NCBI GenBank assembly: GCA_029747015.1
Contig: JAKOGI010001357.1
Span: 62,001 to 126,000, forward strand
Length of the DNA: 64,000 nucleotides
Source of the DNA: Carnegiea gigantea
Lineage: Eukaryota > Streptophyta > Magnoliopsida > Caryophyllales > Cactaceae
Reading direction: 5' to 3'
The notes beneath the pieces were generated by a model. That model was given only the letters and a program-made list of their open reading frames with translations, was not told the origin of the DNA and made no database searches. Numbering within the stretch: position 1 is the first letter of the stretch; each line of letters begins with the position of its first letter. Below, piece by piece: positions 1-13,050 of the stretch. The translations under genes were made by a program, and so were the position numbers.

Positions 1-3000
1 AAACAAGATAGTCTTATAAGGATGAATATCCCCCACATAGTGCAACTCAATTACGTCCTGTAGAATGCCATAGTATTCCTTTCCATCTGTCCCTTTCACG
101 CACACGCCGTAATTCATTGTTGACTTGTTTTTCCCATACTCATATGTGTGGAAGTTGAAGCCATTGACGTAATAATGATACCAATATCGAACATGCCTTT
201 TAAGGCCATACGCAAGTGCTCTTAGGATATCGTTGTCGATGTTGGAGTGCAACACCTACATGGCCGTCATAACCACAAGTGGTCATAGATGTTGTCATTA
301 TCATAAAACTACAGAAATACTTCCGCACTGTAAGCAACAAAGATTAGGAAAATATGTACATACGCTTTGAACCATTCTAGAAATCTATCCTCAAATGTTG
401 CAGACACATCCTGGACCCGAGCACGAGGGTTTTGTTGGACCATCTCACGCTCAAAGATCCTACACAGGGTAACGAGAACATCATATAGTCTGTTTAATCT
501 AAGTACAGTTTCGTCCATATGTCATACCGGAACTTACCGTTCGTATTGTCCCAACAATCCACAATTCGATAGCACATACGCATGCGCCAATCAATGATCC
601 AAATGATCCAAGAACTGAACACTACCCTCATTTGGGGCATATCCCACATTACGGGAGAAAATGTCTGGAAGTTTGGCATCGGATTTGTCCTGATCAACGT
701 CCATCACATTTCTGGGCAAATCCCGTGCTCTGACATCAATACCATCATCAAAATAGTTCGCAATGAAGTTCATGATCTCTTCTATTAAGTACGCATAGTA
801 AATCGAAGGCTCAACACGTGCTTTGTTGCCTACTTTGCCCTTTAAGTGATAAAGAAACCTGTACTCAAATAAAGTGAAACGTCAGTTGCGTACCCAACTT
901 TAGACATGATTTCCATGAACCATTTCATACCTTTCGTAGTCATACATCCATTGATATTGAACCGGTCCTCTAAGTTTCAGTTTCGTAGGTAAGTGGATAG
1001 GTAGATGCTCCATTACATTGTAGAATGCAGGGGGAAAAACTCGTTCCAACTTGCATAATATTTCTGCAATGTTATTCTCTAAACGCAGTATGTTATCAAC
1101 ATGTAACTTCAACGAACACAAATCTCGAAAGAACTGGCTAAGCTCAGTTAACACATTCCAGACATTAGTGGGTAAAAGATCTCTGAAAGCCAGAGGCAAC
1201 AAATGCTGCATGAAAACATGACAATCATGGCTTTTCCGGTTATGCAGTGAAGCATTTCTCACGTCCACACACCTACTCAAGTTCGAGGCATAACCATCTA
1301 GGAATTTTAGTTTACGAATCCATTCACACACCACCTTTCTATGCTCCTTCTGTAGAACATATGGAGCTTGTGTCATAACTTCTCGCCGGCTTCCTTCACC
1401 AGCTTCCACAATGCGAACATTAAGTCTCCTACGTTTGCAATGAGTAAGCATGTCCTTCCTCGTATTGAGGTCATCTTTTGTTTTATCCTTCACACTCATC
1501 ACCATGTTAATGATTTGCTCGAAAACATTCTTCTCAATGTGCATGACATCAAGGTTGTGACATATTAACAGCTTACTCCAATAAGGGAGATCCCAAAATA
1601 TGCTACGTCTTATCCAATTGTGACAGCACCTGTAGCCATCCACTTTTCCCTTGTGATCTGCTGCCGTTGGGAGCGAAGACATGCGACTCCATACCTGCTC
1701 CCCGGTCAACATAGGAGGAGGTTCTGAATGGTCCTCCCTGTTTTTGTAAAATGCAGACTTATTACGCCGGAATTTATGATCCTTTCGAAGAAATTGGCGA
1801 TGACAGTCGAACCATGACTGCTTGTTCCCATGGGCTAGCCTGAATGCTTTTGTGTGTTCCATGCAATAGGGGCATGCTAATCTTCCAGCCGTCAACCACC
1901 CAGATAGCATGCCATAAGCGGGAAAGTCACTCACAGTCCAAAGAATGGCAACTTTCATTAAGAAATTTTACCTCAGGGACACATCATATGTCGGTATTCC
2001 TTCATTCCACAATTGCACAAGTTCTTCAATAAGCGGTTGCATATATATGTCCAGATTTCCTTTTGGATTCTTCGGACCAAGAATGAGGAGAGCAATGAAC
2101 ATGAACTGTCTTCTCTTACACATCCATGGGGGCAAATTGTAAGGGGTCACAATCACTAGCCAGCAGGACTATGTTTGCCCGTAATGGCCAAATGGTAAGA
2201 AGCCATTACTGCACAAGCCTAACCGTACATTACGTGGTTCGGCAGCAAACGAAGGAAAGGAAACATCTAGATGTTTCCATGCCTCGCTAACCGATGGATG
2301 TGCCATGACCCCAGGAGGGCGCTTGTACTCATGGTGCCATCTTATACTCTCAGTTGTTTTCTTTGTTGCAAACAGACACTGTAATCGAGGTCCAATGGAG
2401 AAATATATTAGTTGCTTCCTTGGGATTTGCCTTCCATCTTTGCTCGTCCTCAAGTATCTTTCTTCATCACAAACAGAGCATCTATGGAGGCCATCTGCCT
2501 CCTTCCAAAATAACATGCAACCATTTGGGCAAACATCTATTTTACGATGTGGAAGTTCAATACCCACAAGCAACTTCTTAATTTCGTAATAATTGCCGAC
2601 CATGTCATTGTTATTTGGGCATATCTCCTACATAAATGATGCAATACCATCAACTGTGCTACAGCTTTCAGGAGTGACATTTCACATCCCTCGTACAATG
2701 GTCTCTCTGCTGCCTTGAGGAGTTCGAGGAATCTTTTTGCCTCTGGAATTGTTTCATGCTCCTTATTAAGCGGCATCTCTTGTAGTAACGTGGGCGACGC
2801 AGGTGCGTAGGCATCCATCACCATTTCCCTCATAGGGTTGGCTATTACTTGTGCATTGGATGAGGAAGTTGCAACTCCATCATCTTCGAGGAATGTTTCA
2901 CCATGATGCACCCACCTGTAATAGTTTGGAAGAAAGCCTCGTCGATACAAATGTAACTTGATCGTGTCTACATCAAGGTATGGTACATTGCGGCACTTCA

Positions 3001-3145
3001 CGCAGGGGCACTTCAGTTTTTGGCACCTCTGAAACTCGTCTTGTGCACAAGCAAACTTAATAAACTCATCCACTTTCTCAATGAATGCCTTGCTTAGATA
3101 CTTCCCCTCTATTCTGTTGTACATCCACACGCGACTTGGATCCAT
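1..3145 (-). pseudogene. TNP2-like CACTA transposase, decayed and cut by the window edge
   Basis: TNP2-type proteins cut and move CACTA elements at their terminal and subterminal repeats. Domain order on the minus strand: an N-terminal transposase-associated domain (from ATG at 3145, starting MDPSRVWMYNR, with CPCVKCRN), the Transposase_21 core (IDVCPNGCMLFWKE near 2530, VTPYNLPPWMC near 2140, WTVSDFPAYGMLSGW near 1920, CHNLDVMHIEKNVFEQI near 1530), a DUF4218-like part (KSHDCHVFMQHLLPLAFRDL near 1220), and a DUF4216-like C-terminus near 240-1 (YYGILQDVIELHYVGD). Breaks include a frameshift and stop near 2620-2660, in-frame stops at about 2170 and 1969, and a frameshift near 925. The order and motifs match plant TNP2 proteins closely, so the family call is strong. 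The C-terminus lies outside the window. Introns could account for some breaks, but not the in-frame stops. Confidence 0.88.
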
Positions 3146-3262
3146 TCTCTCATGAGGAACTGTATATATTACTAGGCAATCATACATACATATATAATTA
3201 TATGTACATATAAGAAAAACATATGAATTATGAATTAATCATTAACGAATGAATTAAAAGAA

Positions 3263-3671
<409 letters not shown>

Positions 3672-4734
3672 ATATTTAGGTACATTTGTTTTTTTTCATA
3701 GATCCGATTCTTAATCCATGTTATAACTTGACATTTTCTCTTATTTTGTTATGAAACTATGGAGATGAAGATAGGGCATCCATCAAAACTAATGAAGTGT
3801 GGTTCAAGTTGGAGGTGCTTCTTATGGAGTTCATTAAGTTCAAAGTGTGCTAATTGTTCATCTTCGGCACAGTCATTAAGTGCTAAGCAAAAGAGCTTGA
3901 GATCTCTGCCTCATGTAGGAAAGTCTGACTATTGCATTGTACATTTCTGTATCTTACACTTATTTTTGTTTGGTTGATCAAAGGAAAGAAATGATGTATT
4001 TACCTAATGAATTCTAGTGCTGCTAATGATTCTCATTTGTAAGAATTTGATGAGGATAATGATGCTTTTGCAAACTACCAATTAAGAACTGTACGAGAGT
4101 TTGGCCTTTTTGGCCAGAGATGTTTGAATGTACCTCTTACTAGCAAAGTCATAGTGAAGTAGTGGAAGTCAGTAGTAAGGGTTCAGGGTCTGGGTCCTCT
4201 TCCAGGTAGCCCAGTGAGAAACACACAAGTGAGGCATTTTAACGAACACCTAGCGTGCAATTCACTGTGAGTAACCAAATCAAGCAATTCCCATGAATGG
4301 GAGGCAAATCACAGCGTTCAACCAGACAGAAAGCAAATCACATTGATAGCGAAGCAAAGCAATGCCAAAAACAACCCTAGAATCCTCAAATCGACACCTC
4401 AATTCGGAGCAAGCTACACCAAAATGAGTGAAGACCCACGGATGGGAGGAGAACAACTAGAATGCGGCATCAGCATAGGCGATTGAGATGGGAGCCATAC
4501 CTTGGTGGGTTGCCGGGGCTTCGAAGCAGCGACCCACGACCGAGCAACAACCAAACGCCGGGAGATGAGGAAGGAAGTGAGTGAGTGAGAGAGTGGAAGC
4601 TTGAAGGAGGAAGCCGGTGGAGTGACAGGCCGGAGACCAGAGAGCAGGGAGCAGAGAGCACGAACAAGGAGAAATGGTGGAGTTTGAGTGAGGAGTGCCT
4701 GCGCTCGAAGGACTTGGTTCTAATTTTCCCCCAA
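3672..4734. other. CACTA leader region without recognisable genes
   Basis: Lies between the microsatellite and the subterminal repeats, upstream of the transposase on the minus strand. By position it should hold the 5' leader or a first exon and intron. Short open frames exist on both strands (for example 4470-4667 minus) but have no recognisable motif and low-complexity composition. I see no tRNA and no other repeat. Confidence 0.5.
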
Positions 4735-5364
4735 AGTTAGAGACCGGCTGTGTTGGTCTCTAGTGAGACCAAGCCATTTTGGTCTCAATTGGAGACCGAA
4801 ATACATAAGCGGTCTCTAAAGCTGATACCAAAAATGATTTTCGTCTCTAATGAAGACCAATTCTAGAGTTCGGTCTCAAATTCAGAGACCGAAATTATAT
4901 TTAGTCTCCAATAGTTGAGACCAAAAATTCCATTGGTCTCAAGTAGAGACCAAATTTTTTGTTCGGTCTCTAAATCTGAGACCGATTAAGTTGCGGGGCA
5001 TCAAACTGAAGCTGAAAATTACAATTGCTATTTGTTATTGGAGACCGAAAATGTAATTGGTCTCAGATTAAGACCGAATCTACATTTCGGTCTCTGACTT
5101 AATTGTAATTTGAAACCAAAACATTTGGTCTCCAAATTTATTTAGAGACCATTATATTTTTCGGTCTCTGAAATGACTAGAGCCTTCTCAAAAAGTGAAA
5201 CCCCTTTGGAGACTGAAATCCTTTTGGTCTCTAATCGAAACCGACTCTGAATCATAGTCTCTAAAGCTGAGACCGGAAACCATTTCGGTCTCCACTGAAT
5301 CTAAATCTGAGACCAAAAATTTTTTTCGTGGTCTCTAAGTGTATCCAATGTCGCAGTTGGTCTC
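4735..5364. repeat. CACTA subterminal repeats (GGTCTC/GAGACC array), outer-left block
   Basis: By eye, 25 exact GGTCTC or GAGACC hexamers occur in about 630 bases, in both orientations and often as facing pairs separated by 10-20 bases, with common extensions TTCGGTCTCTAA and GAGACCGAAA. Degenerate versions (GTCTCC, AAGACC) fill the gaps. Subterminal arrays of a short motif in both orientations are where CACTA-encoded accessory proteins such as TNPA bind. That role is inferred here from position only. Confidence 0.85.
5360..5364. repeat. Target site duplication GTCTC, left of Sirevirus copy 1
   Basis: GTCTC directly precedes TGTTGAATTA of the LTR and is identical to the bases at 16370-16374. 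It is half of a CACTA subterminal GGTCTC motif. Confidence 0.92.
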
Positions 5365-6867
5365 TGTTGAATTAGAGAGTACACAACCACAAGAGGGGGG
5401 TGAATCGTGGTGTCCGATTTTCGCAAGTTGCTGACAAACAGTCTTAGACCCTGTTCGCACAGGTTGTTTCTGAGATAAGCAGAAGCGAAAATCCAACAAA
5501 ATTGAATGCGGAAATAATGGACACAGGATTTTTACGTGGAAAACACCTCTAGCCCAACTGAGGTTAAAAACCACGACCTACCTCGTGTAGGATTTAAACA
5601 CTTCACTAAACGGGCTAATCACGTTACAATAGTAACACACCTTGTTACAACTTGTAACACACGTAACCTGTCTTCCCTAAGACAAGTTACCCCACGTCCA
5701 AAATCCCCTTGATTTGGACACACACTCTACTCACTCTTGTGAAAGAAGAATGTAAAGAAAAAACACCCTATTACAATGCTTCTCAACTAAGCTAATATAG
5801 GGTACAATGAAATCCTAGTATGCCAACTTTGAAAGCTCAATTAATTCACTCACAAGGCTCGGTTTTCTTTTCAAATGTTTTAGCTCATGAACTCAGATTT
5901 TTTCTCTCTGAAAACCGATGTTTCCAAGATTGTAAGAAGCCGCCTTTTATAGTGCTTGGAACACAATTCATCAAATTTTTGGAAACTAAAAAATCTGAAG
6001 AATATAGAATCCTTTACTCACAAGGGATGGAAAAACTATTTCTGAAATTTTTGGAAACTAAAATCCTAGAGAAAATAGAATCCTTTAGCTACAAGGGGTA
6101 AGGTGACATGAGCTGAAAACACTACCTAAACCGCGTGCATAAGGCGGTGTTCTTCAGCAGCTAGCCCATGTTTTTCTCAACTACCTTATCTACTTGCCAA
6201 AAATTGGATATTCTTTTTATTCAAAAAGATTTTGCAAATCCCTTAAGATTTTTGATAACCGTTTTTTAGGGTAAAGAATAAGATACTCCATAGAAAAATC
6301 TTTCTTGCAAATCTTTGAAGAAGCTGCTCAAAATCCAAAAGATAAAAATCGTGCAAAGCAGTTTTTCGCAGCTTATTCTGAAAACACCCTGATCGCCCTG
6401 TTTCCAGGGTTGTTCTGAAGGGTGATCCGAAATATTTTCCGAAAAGCAAAACCGTTTCCAGTGAGTGGTAAATTAAAACTTTCTAATTGGCATATTAACA
6501 AGAGTCTAAAAATATAAAACCAAATCAAATTAAGACATCTTGTTGTAACCACTAGTCATCTTGTAGAACGACTTTGCTGCAAACACTTCACAGAATATGC
6601 TTCAAACACCGCACGGAACCTGTTTGTCACAGCTGCACATATCTTATGTTTCAAACACTTCTCAGGATATGCTTCAAAACACCTCACAGAACCTGTTCCT
6701 CACAGGTGTTCTTACATTGCTGACTTGAGTACCTGTTCTTGATAAACCATTAGTCAAGCAGTTTTAATACATTGAGAACAGCAGTAAGGTCCTATTTGGA
6801 AAGCCTGTTTGGAGCAACAACAACAACACTTGGATTTGTTATCATCAAAACTTTGTACATTCTAACA
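5365..6867 (-). repeat. 3' LTR of Sirevirus copy 1
   Basis: 1,503 bp, plus-strand start TGTTGAATTA and end TCTAACA. It pairs with 14869-16369 with about 20 differences by eye. A TATA-like box lies at 5945-5951. Open frames inside the LTR (such as 5820-6101) recur only because the LTR recurs, and they are not supported as genes. Confidence 0.95.
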
Positions 6868-6881
6868 AATTCCCCCTTTTT
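6868..6881 (-). other. Polypurine tract next to 3' LTR, copy 1
   Basis: AAAAAGGGGGAATT on the minus strand directly before the LTR start TGTTAGA, the plus-strand DNA primer of reverse transcription. The same tract is at 34171-34184 in copy 2. Confidence 0.85.
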
Positions 6882-7344
6882 GATGATGACAAACCAAGTG
6901 ACCATGTTGACTTTCAAGGGCAATTTAAGTGATTTGTACCAATTATTCAAATTCACATGAAGCAGTTAGTATCGAAAAGATTGTAAGAAAATTAACTCGT
7001 CCATGGCAGAACTAAAACAATATTGGTCAACCTATCTTCCCCCTTTTGGCATCCTTAAAAAGTAGGGGCGAACAGTCAAACAGAGGATGTTTGCTATCAC
7101 CACCACTTGGGTAATGGAGGAAAGTCAACAGGCGATACACTCAAGTGTTTTGGTACGGTAATGAGATTGGCCATCCTAGTCACACACAAGCAATTCATAA
7201 CAAAAAGCAAGCAAGGCAAAGCCAATCAAAAAATTAGATATCCTGTCATTTAACAAAAGAGTGCAACAGAGTACAAACTGATTCACCAAGAAAAGTGAGA
7301 ACAGGCTATGAGAGCAACAGATGGGAACAGCTCATGAGGGGTGT
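6882..7344 (-). other. 3' untranslated region of Sirevirus copy 1
   Basis: Non-coding stretch between ORF3 and the LTR. It contains the second polypurine tract at 7035-7047 and otherwise no feature I recognise. It is collinear with 33699-34170 of copy 2. Confidence 0.6.
7035..7047 (-). other. Second, upstream polypurine tract, copy 1
   Basis: AAAAGGGGGAAGA on the minus strand, about 160 bp before the LTR-proximal tract and conserved in copy 2 (33996-34008). Multiplied polypurine tracts upstream of the 3' LTR are a reported trait of Sireviruses. Confidence 0.65.
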
Positions 7345-9307
7345 TCAAGGAGTAGAAGGAGAAAATTTTGCTGAAAGGGAAGAGAGAAGGTCGAGGAGAT
7401 CTGCATGGAGTTTTGCATTTAGAGCTTTTACCTCGTCCAGGGCAGCCTTTACAGCGTTAAGCTCAGTACTGAGGCGAGAGTTTTCTTCCAAAGCAGCCTC
7501 AAGTTTGGTTGAGGAATTGCCAGGAACAGGAGGACGGGGCGTTCTGGTCCCCTGTTCTGAGGCAGACCCCTCAATCAAAGCATACCCACACCCTATAAGG
7601 GTGTTACTCCCGATCTCATCAATGAACTGAGCGCCCACCTTCTTTTGTAGTGTCACCCCAAAGTGCTCAAACACACTAGTCAGAAAGAAGCCGTATCCCA
7701 GGTCATGTTCCTTAGAGGTGTTTGCAATTCTTGCAATATGTCGAATCATGATGGCAGGAAGGTTAATTTGCACTTCCGTGTCCATCAGATCGATCAAACA
7801 CTAATCCATGGCATCAGCAAGATTGCGACCCTGGCCTCTGGGGATGACATTCTTGATGATAAACCAAAATAGCAATTGATGGAGCGATGTCATGTCCCCT
7901 TTCTTCACAGACTTGGGTGTTTGCAGGCTTGGTTGCTGGCTAAATTTTTGTGCGAGTTCCAGCAGCCTGGCTGTCCCTAGAATAGTCTTGTCTCCCCTCA
8001 CATATATATCAAAGCCTGTGGAGGGAATCCCCAGAATGTCCCCTAATATCTTCGCATCAAAGCGAAGCTGCTTCCCATTAACAATACTTGTCACCACTCC
8101 TTCGGTGACAGTGCAGTTGGCATAGAACTCTGCCAACTCATGTATAGAACACCCCAGCTGGGTGTTTGTAAACAACTTATACCACCCCTGTGCATGCAGC
8201 TTGTGCAGAAACACCCCCAGACCCTGTTCCTCAAAATACTTGACCTTTATAATTTTGCCCCTGACAACCCGTCTCTGAATCAATTGGGTCAGTTTGGCTG
8301 AGATTGCAGACAGGGTAGATTTCTTGGCACGTTTAGGTTGGGGCTCAATAGGAGGGTCTTGGGTGGAGGCATGTTTGAGGGAGGCTTTTCTCGTGGGAGT
8401 TTTGAGGGGTGATGGTTTTGGTATAGGAAGAGGCTTATCCTCTGAGGACTCTGAGAACACGGGCGTGCCCTGTTTGAAGGCAGTGTTCTCAGTGTCGCTA
8501 TCTGATGAAGGCTCAGAGGAGGAATCAATCTCCTCAATAACAGGGGCTGACTGTTTGGCAGGACGAGGAGTGGAGTGAAAAGCTATTCGGGCTGATTTTC
8601 TTGTGGGTCTGTTTGTGGGTTTGGCCGAAGAAGGGATTTGTGGTTTTGGTTTGACAGGGGGTTCACTTTTTGAGGGCGCTTTAGTCTGGCCGCTTTTAGG
8701 CCTTGATGGTGGTCGTGTTCTTGGTACTCTAGCACGCCTAGCCACAATTTTGTACCTTTTACGTTTCTCACTGGTTTGTGTTACCGGTGTGGCCTGTACA
8801 GGCTTAACAGGAGACTCCTCCATTTGACCACTACTTCCCCCTTCTTCTTTTGACAAATCCTCCCCTAGGTCATCCCTAAAAACTTCAGACCCTGTTTCTG
8901 ACCCTGTTTCTGACCCTGTACTCAGGAAACAGCCCAAACGAATTGATGTCATCTAACCCATGGTCCAACAAAAAGAGTTCATCTAAAGCCCCAATTTCTC
9001 TTTCAGATGCCCCAACAAGTTCTTGGGGTTGACATGCGCCCGTTTCACCAAACAAAATCAATTCCCACCCAAATTTGTACGGGATGTCTTCCAATTTCAA
9101 ATTCACTGTTCTAAGGTCGATACTTTTCAAAAACCCAAAAGGTTTATAGGCAATGGGTCGAGGAGGTTCAGTATTTTTACCTTCCATGAGGGCCGTCAGA
9201 AATTGTGTAGGTGCAAACAGGGCTGTGGCTGTTTGCAAGGCTGTGCCCTGTGTCTGGTTGCCTTGGGTCAAGGTCGAGGAGCTCTCGAAGCTAATGGGGA
9301 ACGCCAT
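7345..9307 (-). pseudogene. Sirevirus third ORF (env-like position), copy 1
   Basis: About 650 codons, starting ATGGCGTTCCCC at 9307, roughly 430 bp downstream of pol. The N-terminal part has no motif I know. The middle is rich in Pro, Ser, Lys and Arg. A globular part follows (FYANCTVTEGVVTSIVNGK, LGDILGIPSTGFDIY) that resembles the putative plant transposon protein domain PF20167, and the C-terminus is a short leucine-rich coiled coil. I see no clear signal peptide or membrane segment, so env-like describes its position, not a shown function. It is broken by a frameshift near 8920, in a 12-bp GACCCTGTTTCT repeat, and by a TAG at 7801-7803. The corresponding ORF in copy 2 is broken elsewhere. 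Confidence 0.75.
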
Positions 9308-9738
9308 TTTTCAGAGAAAGGAGAGAGATTAGAGTTTCTTGAACAGAGTTTCAAAGCAAGAGAGTTTCGATGGAGGTGAGAGATTGAGCAAGAGCTTTAT
9401 AGGGAGAGAGAGACGTGCGAAATCTTTAAAAGATTTTGCCCGTTTTTGCAACGGAATTTAGCATTTATTGCGCACGCCTCGAGAAGAGATTAGCAGTTTT
9501 CAATTTGTTGCACACATTTGACAAACAAGAGGCGTACCTGTTTCTGATGCTTGTTCTTGAGGTTACTTGCTCAGTAACATTGGACAATAAGGGCAATCTC
9601 ATTAGACCTCAACGAGTGTCAGCAAGTTGCAAACCTCACATATGCTAAACATAGCACACAAGTTGATTGCAAACAAAAATTTAACATGTTGTACCCGTCA
9701 CTTTTAAATTTTGCAAACAGGGAGAGAGAACAGGTTGG
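9308..9738 (-). other. Spacer between pol and ORF3, copy 1
   Basis: About 430 bp without a gene. It is well conserved with 31310-31740 of copy 2. It could hold the promoter or splice site for ORF3, but no clear signal is visible. Confidence 0.5.
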
Positions 9739-12700
9739 TCAGGTTGTTCTAATTAAGCCTAGTTCGAGTCTATTTCTTTCAAATTGTTCTCTACTCAATG
9801 CCTTTGTGAATATATTAGCAATTTGATTTTCAGTGGCATAAAAATTCATTGAGATCACTCCCTTTTTAACATTGTCTCTCAAGAAATGATGATGAATGTC
9901 AATATGTTTTGTTCTTTTATGTTAACATGGATTTTTGGCAATGTTAATTGCACTTGTATTGTCACAATAAATAGGAATGCATCCTATGTCAACACAAAAG
10001 TCCTTGAGTTGTTGTCTTATCCATAATAACTGAGCACAACAAGATGCAGCTGCCACATACTCAGCTTCTGCTGTGGACAAGGCAACAGAGAGTTGTTTCT
10101 TGGTTGCCCAAGATACCAAACAAGGTCCAAGAAAGTGAGCCATACCTGAGGTGCTTTTCCTATCAACCAAGAAACCTGCGTAATCAGCATCAGCATACCC
10201 AACAAGATCAAAGTTGCAACCTTTAGGATACCATAAGGCTAGATCAGGTGTATGTCTTAAGTACCTAAAAATCCTTTTAACAGCCTTTAGATGAGTTTCT
10301 TTAGGGTTTGACTGAAAACGTGCACATAGACCAACACTAAAAACAATGTCAGGTCTACTAGCAGTTAGATATAAGAGTGACCCTATCATGCCCCTATAGG
10401 ATTTCTCCTCAACTGAGGGACTACCATCATCCATTACCAACCTAGTTGAAGGAGAGATGGGAGCATCAATGGGCTTGGCTGACTCCATCCCAAAACGCTT
10501 AAGTAATTCCTTAATATACTTTTGTTGATGGATCATGGTGCCGTTTGAAGTTTGCTTGATTTGCAAGCCTAAAAAGAAATTAAGTTCACCCATCATGCTC
10601 ATTTCAAACTCACTCCTCATCATTTTTGAAAGCTCATTGCACAATTCATGATGAGTTGCACCAAATATGACGTCATCGACATATACTTGGACAATCAACA
10701 AATGTTCTCCCTTAGATTTTAGAAACAAGGTATTGTCTACCTTGCCTCTTGCAAAATTATTTTCCAATAAAAAGCTTGACAACCGCTCATACCAAGCTCT
10801 AGGAGCTTGTTTTAAACCATAAAGTGCCTTGTCAAGTTTGAAAACATGGTTAGGAAATTCATCACTTTCAAAACCGGGGGGTTGTTTGACATACACTTCC
10901 TCTTTAAGGTACCCATTTAGAAACGCACTTTTAACATCCATTTGATATAACTTGATCTCCATGTGGGCTGCAAAAGCTATCAAGATTCGAATGGCTTCCA
11001 TCCTTGCAACAGGTGCAAAAGTCTCTTCATAATCAATTCCCTCTTCTTGGTTGTAGCCTTGAACCACCAGCCGGGCCTTGTTCCTAGTGACTGTTCCGCA
11101 CTCATCTAGCTTGTTACGGAACATCCACTTGGTTCCAATGATTGTTCTATCCTCTGGCCGTGGCACAAGGTGCCATACCTTGTTTCTTTCGAACTGATGG
11201 AGTTCTTCTTGCATGGCTATGACCCAATCTGAATCTGCAAGAGCTTCATTAATATTCTTAGGCTCAATTTTTGAGAGAAAAGCATAGAAAGCACAGAAAT
11301 TTTTAAGCCTAGATCTAGTTTGAACTCCTGCATTAATATCAGACAAAATTTGATCAAGAGGATGTGAACTTTGGTATTTCCATGATCGTGGTGAAAGTGG
11401 GTTCACAGATATGCTCTCCATCCTAGCTGGAATACTTGGCGAAACAAGTTCAGGTCCTGTTCCCAAGCCTGTTTGGGAGCCTGTTCCTGAAATTATCTCA
11501 GAAGGGTTCGGCTGATGTTGTCCCGAACAGGGTTCCACCCTGTTTCCCCCTGTTTGGTTCACACCCTGCCTACCTTCCTGAAGAACAGCTTCAGGCCTTG
11601 ATCTCTCAGGTTGATCCTTACCTGGTTCATCTTAAAGCAGCATGTCTTTTTTAACAAGACCTAGTTCGAGGTCTTCCTCCTGTGCATCATTCTCACTTAG
11701 AGAGTTAGTTTCATCAAAAAGCACATGCACACTTTCTTCAACACACAAGGTTCTCTTATTAAACACTTTGTATGCCTTACTATGTGAGGAGTAACCGAGG
11801 AATATTGCCTCGTCACTCCTTGGATCAAATTTCCCTACGGCATCCTTTCCATTATTATGCACAAAACATTTACACCCAAAAACTCTCAAATGCAAAATAT
11901 TTGGTTTTCTTCCTTTGAAGATCTCATAAGGAGTTTTGTTAAGAACATGTCTAATCATGCATCTATTTATAATGTAACATGATGTGTTTAAAGCTTCAGC
12001 CCAAAAATTTCTAGGAAGACCACTAGCAACAAGCATTGTTCTAGTCATGTTCTCTAGAGTACGATTTTTGTGCTCTACCACCCCATTCTGTTGGGGTGTT
12101 CTTGGAGCTGAAAAATTGTGATCAACACCATGCTCATTACAATAGTCAATAAAGCTCAAATTTTTAAATTCTATACCATGGTCAGACCTTATGCATACCA
12201 AAGAGTGTCCTACCCTCTTTTCAGTCTTTTTAATGAAAGCAAGAAATTTTTCAAAAGTTTCATCTTTAGAAGCCAAAAACAAAGTCCAAGTGAAACGAGA
12301 GTAGTTATCCACTATCACAAGCACATACCTCTTGCCACCTCGGCTCATGATCCTCATTGGACCACATAGATCCATATGTATTAATTCAAGGGGTCGAGTA
12401 GTGCTTATACACTTTTTAGACTTAAATGAATTTTTGACTTGTTTGCCTTTGGCACATGCATCACATACCTTGTCATCATTGAATTTGATGGAAGGTAAGC
12501 CAACTACTAAATCTTTGGTTACAAGTTTGTTCAAAAGAGAGTGGCTTGCATGACCTAGTCTTTTGTGCCAAAGCATAACATCATCTTTTAAGGCACTCAA
12601 ACAAGTCAAATTATTTTGGGGAAGAGTAGAAATACACACTTTATAAACATTTTTGTGTCGCTTCCCCCTCAACACAACATCTCCTGTGTTCATATTTACA

Positions 12701-13044
12701 ACCAAGCAACGTGTTGGAGAGAACACTACTAGGTTGTCTTTGTCACACAGTTGGGACACACTTAGCAAGTTGTGTTTTAAACCATCCACAAAATAAACAT
12801 TGTCAATTGAATGGGAGAGTGACTCACCTATCTTACCTATACCGACAATTGTCCCAGATTTGCCGTTTCCAAATGCCACACTCCCTCCTTCTGATGCTGT
12901 AAGTGAGAGAAAATTGGATTTTTCATCAGTCATATGCCTCGAACACCCACTGTCAACATACCACAGCTGCCTGTTCCCTAGACTATTTCCTGCACTGTTT
13001 GCTGGGTTGTTTGCTGGGTTGTTCTCTCTCACTTCAGCCTGCAA
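9739..13044 (-). pseudogene. pol: Sirevirus pol, copy 1 (protease, integrase, RT, RNase H)
   Basis: Follows gag in the same frame after a TGA. Domains in order: aspartic protease WYVDSGCSRHMT near 12955, GAG-pre-integrase LWHKRLGHASHSLLNKL, integrase with HMDLCGP, SDHGIEF and PQQNGVVE, copia RT starting near [20 protein letters not shown] with the catalytic YVDD at 10672-10683, and RNase H ([18 protein letters not shown]). Two in-frame TAA stops (near 11632 and 9922) stand where copy 2 has CAA, both C-to-T changes. In the integrase the usual ERKNR reads EHKNR. The length, about 1,100 codons, is normal for copia pol. The enzyme set would copy and integrate the element, but this copy cannot make it whole without readthrough. 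Confidence 0.9.
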
Positions 13045-13050
13045 AACAAA

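Noticed and set aside
4470..4667. Small minus-strand frame upstream of the transposase
   Set aside because: Ser/Leu/Pro-rich and without a known motif. It could be part of an untranslated leader, and nothing supports a protein.
4735..5364. Regularly spaced GGTCTC motifs considered as a CRISPR-like or satellite array
   Set aside because: Spacing is irregular, orientation alternates, and a CACTA terminal motif borders the block, so subterminal repeats explain it.
5820..6101. Frame inside the Sirevirus LTR that recurs in the other LTRs
   Set aside because: It recurs because the LTR recurs. Its length and start vary between copies and it is antisense to the element's transcription.
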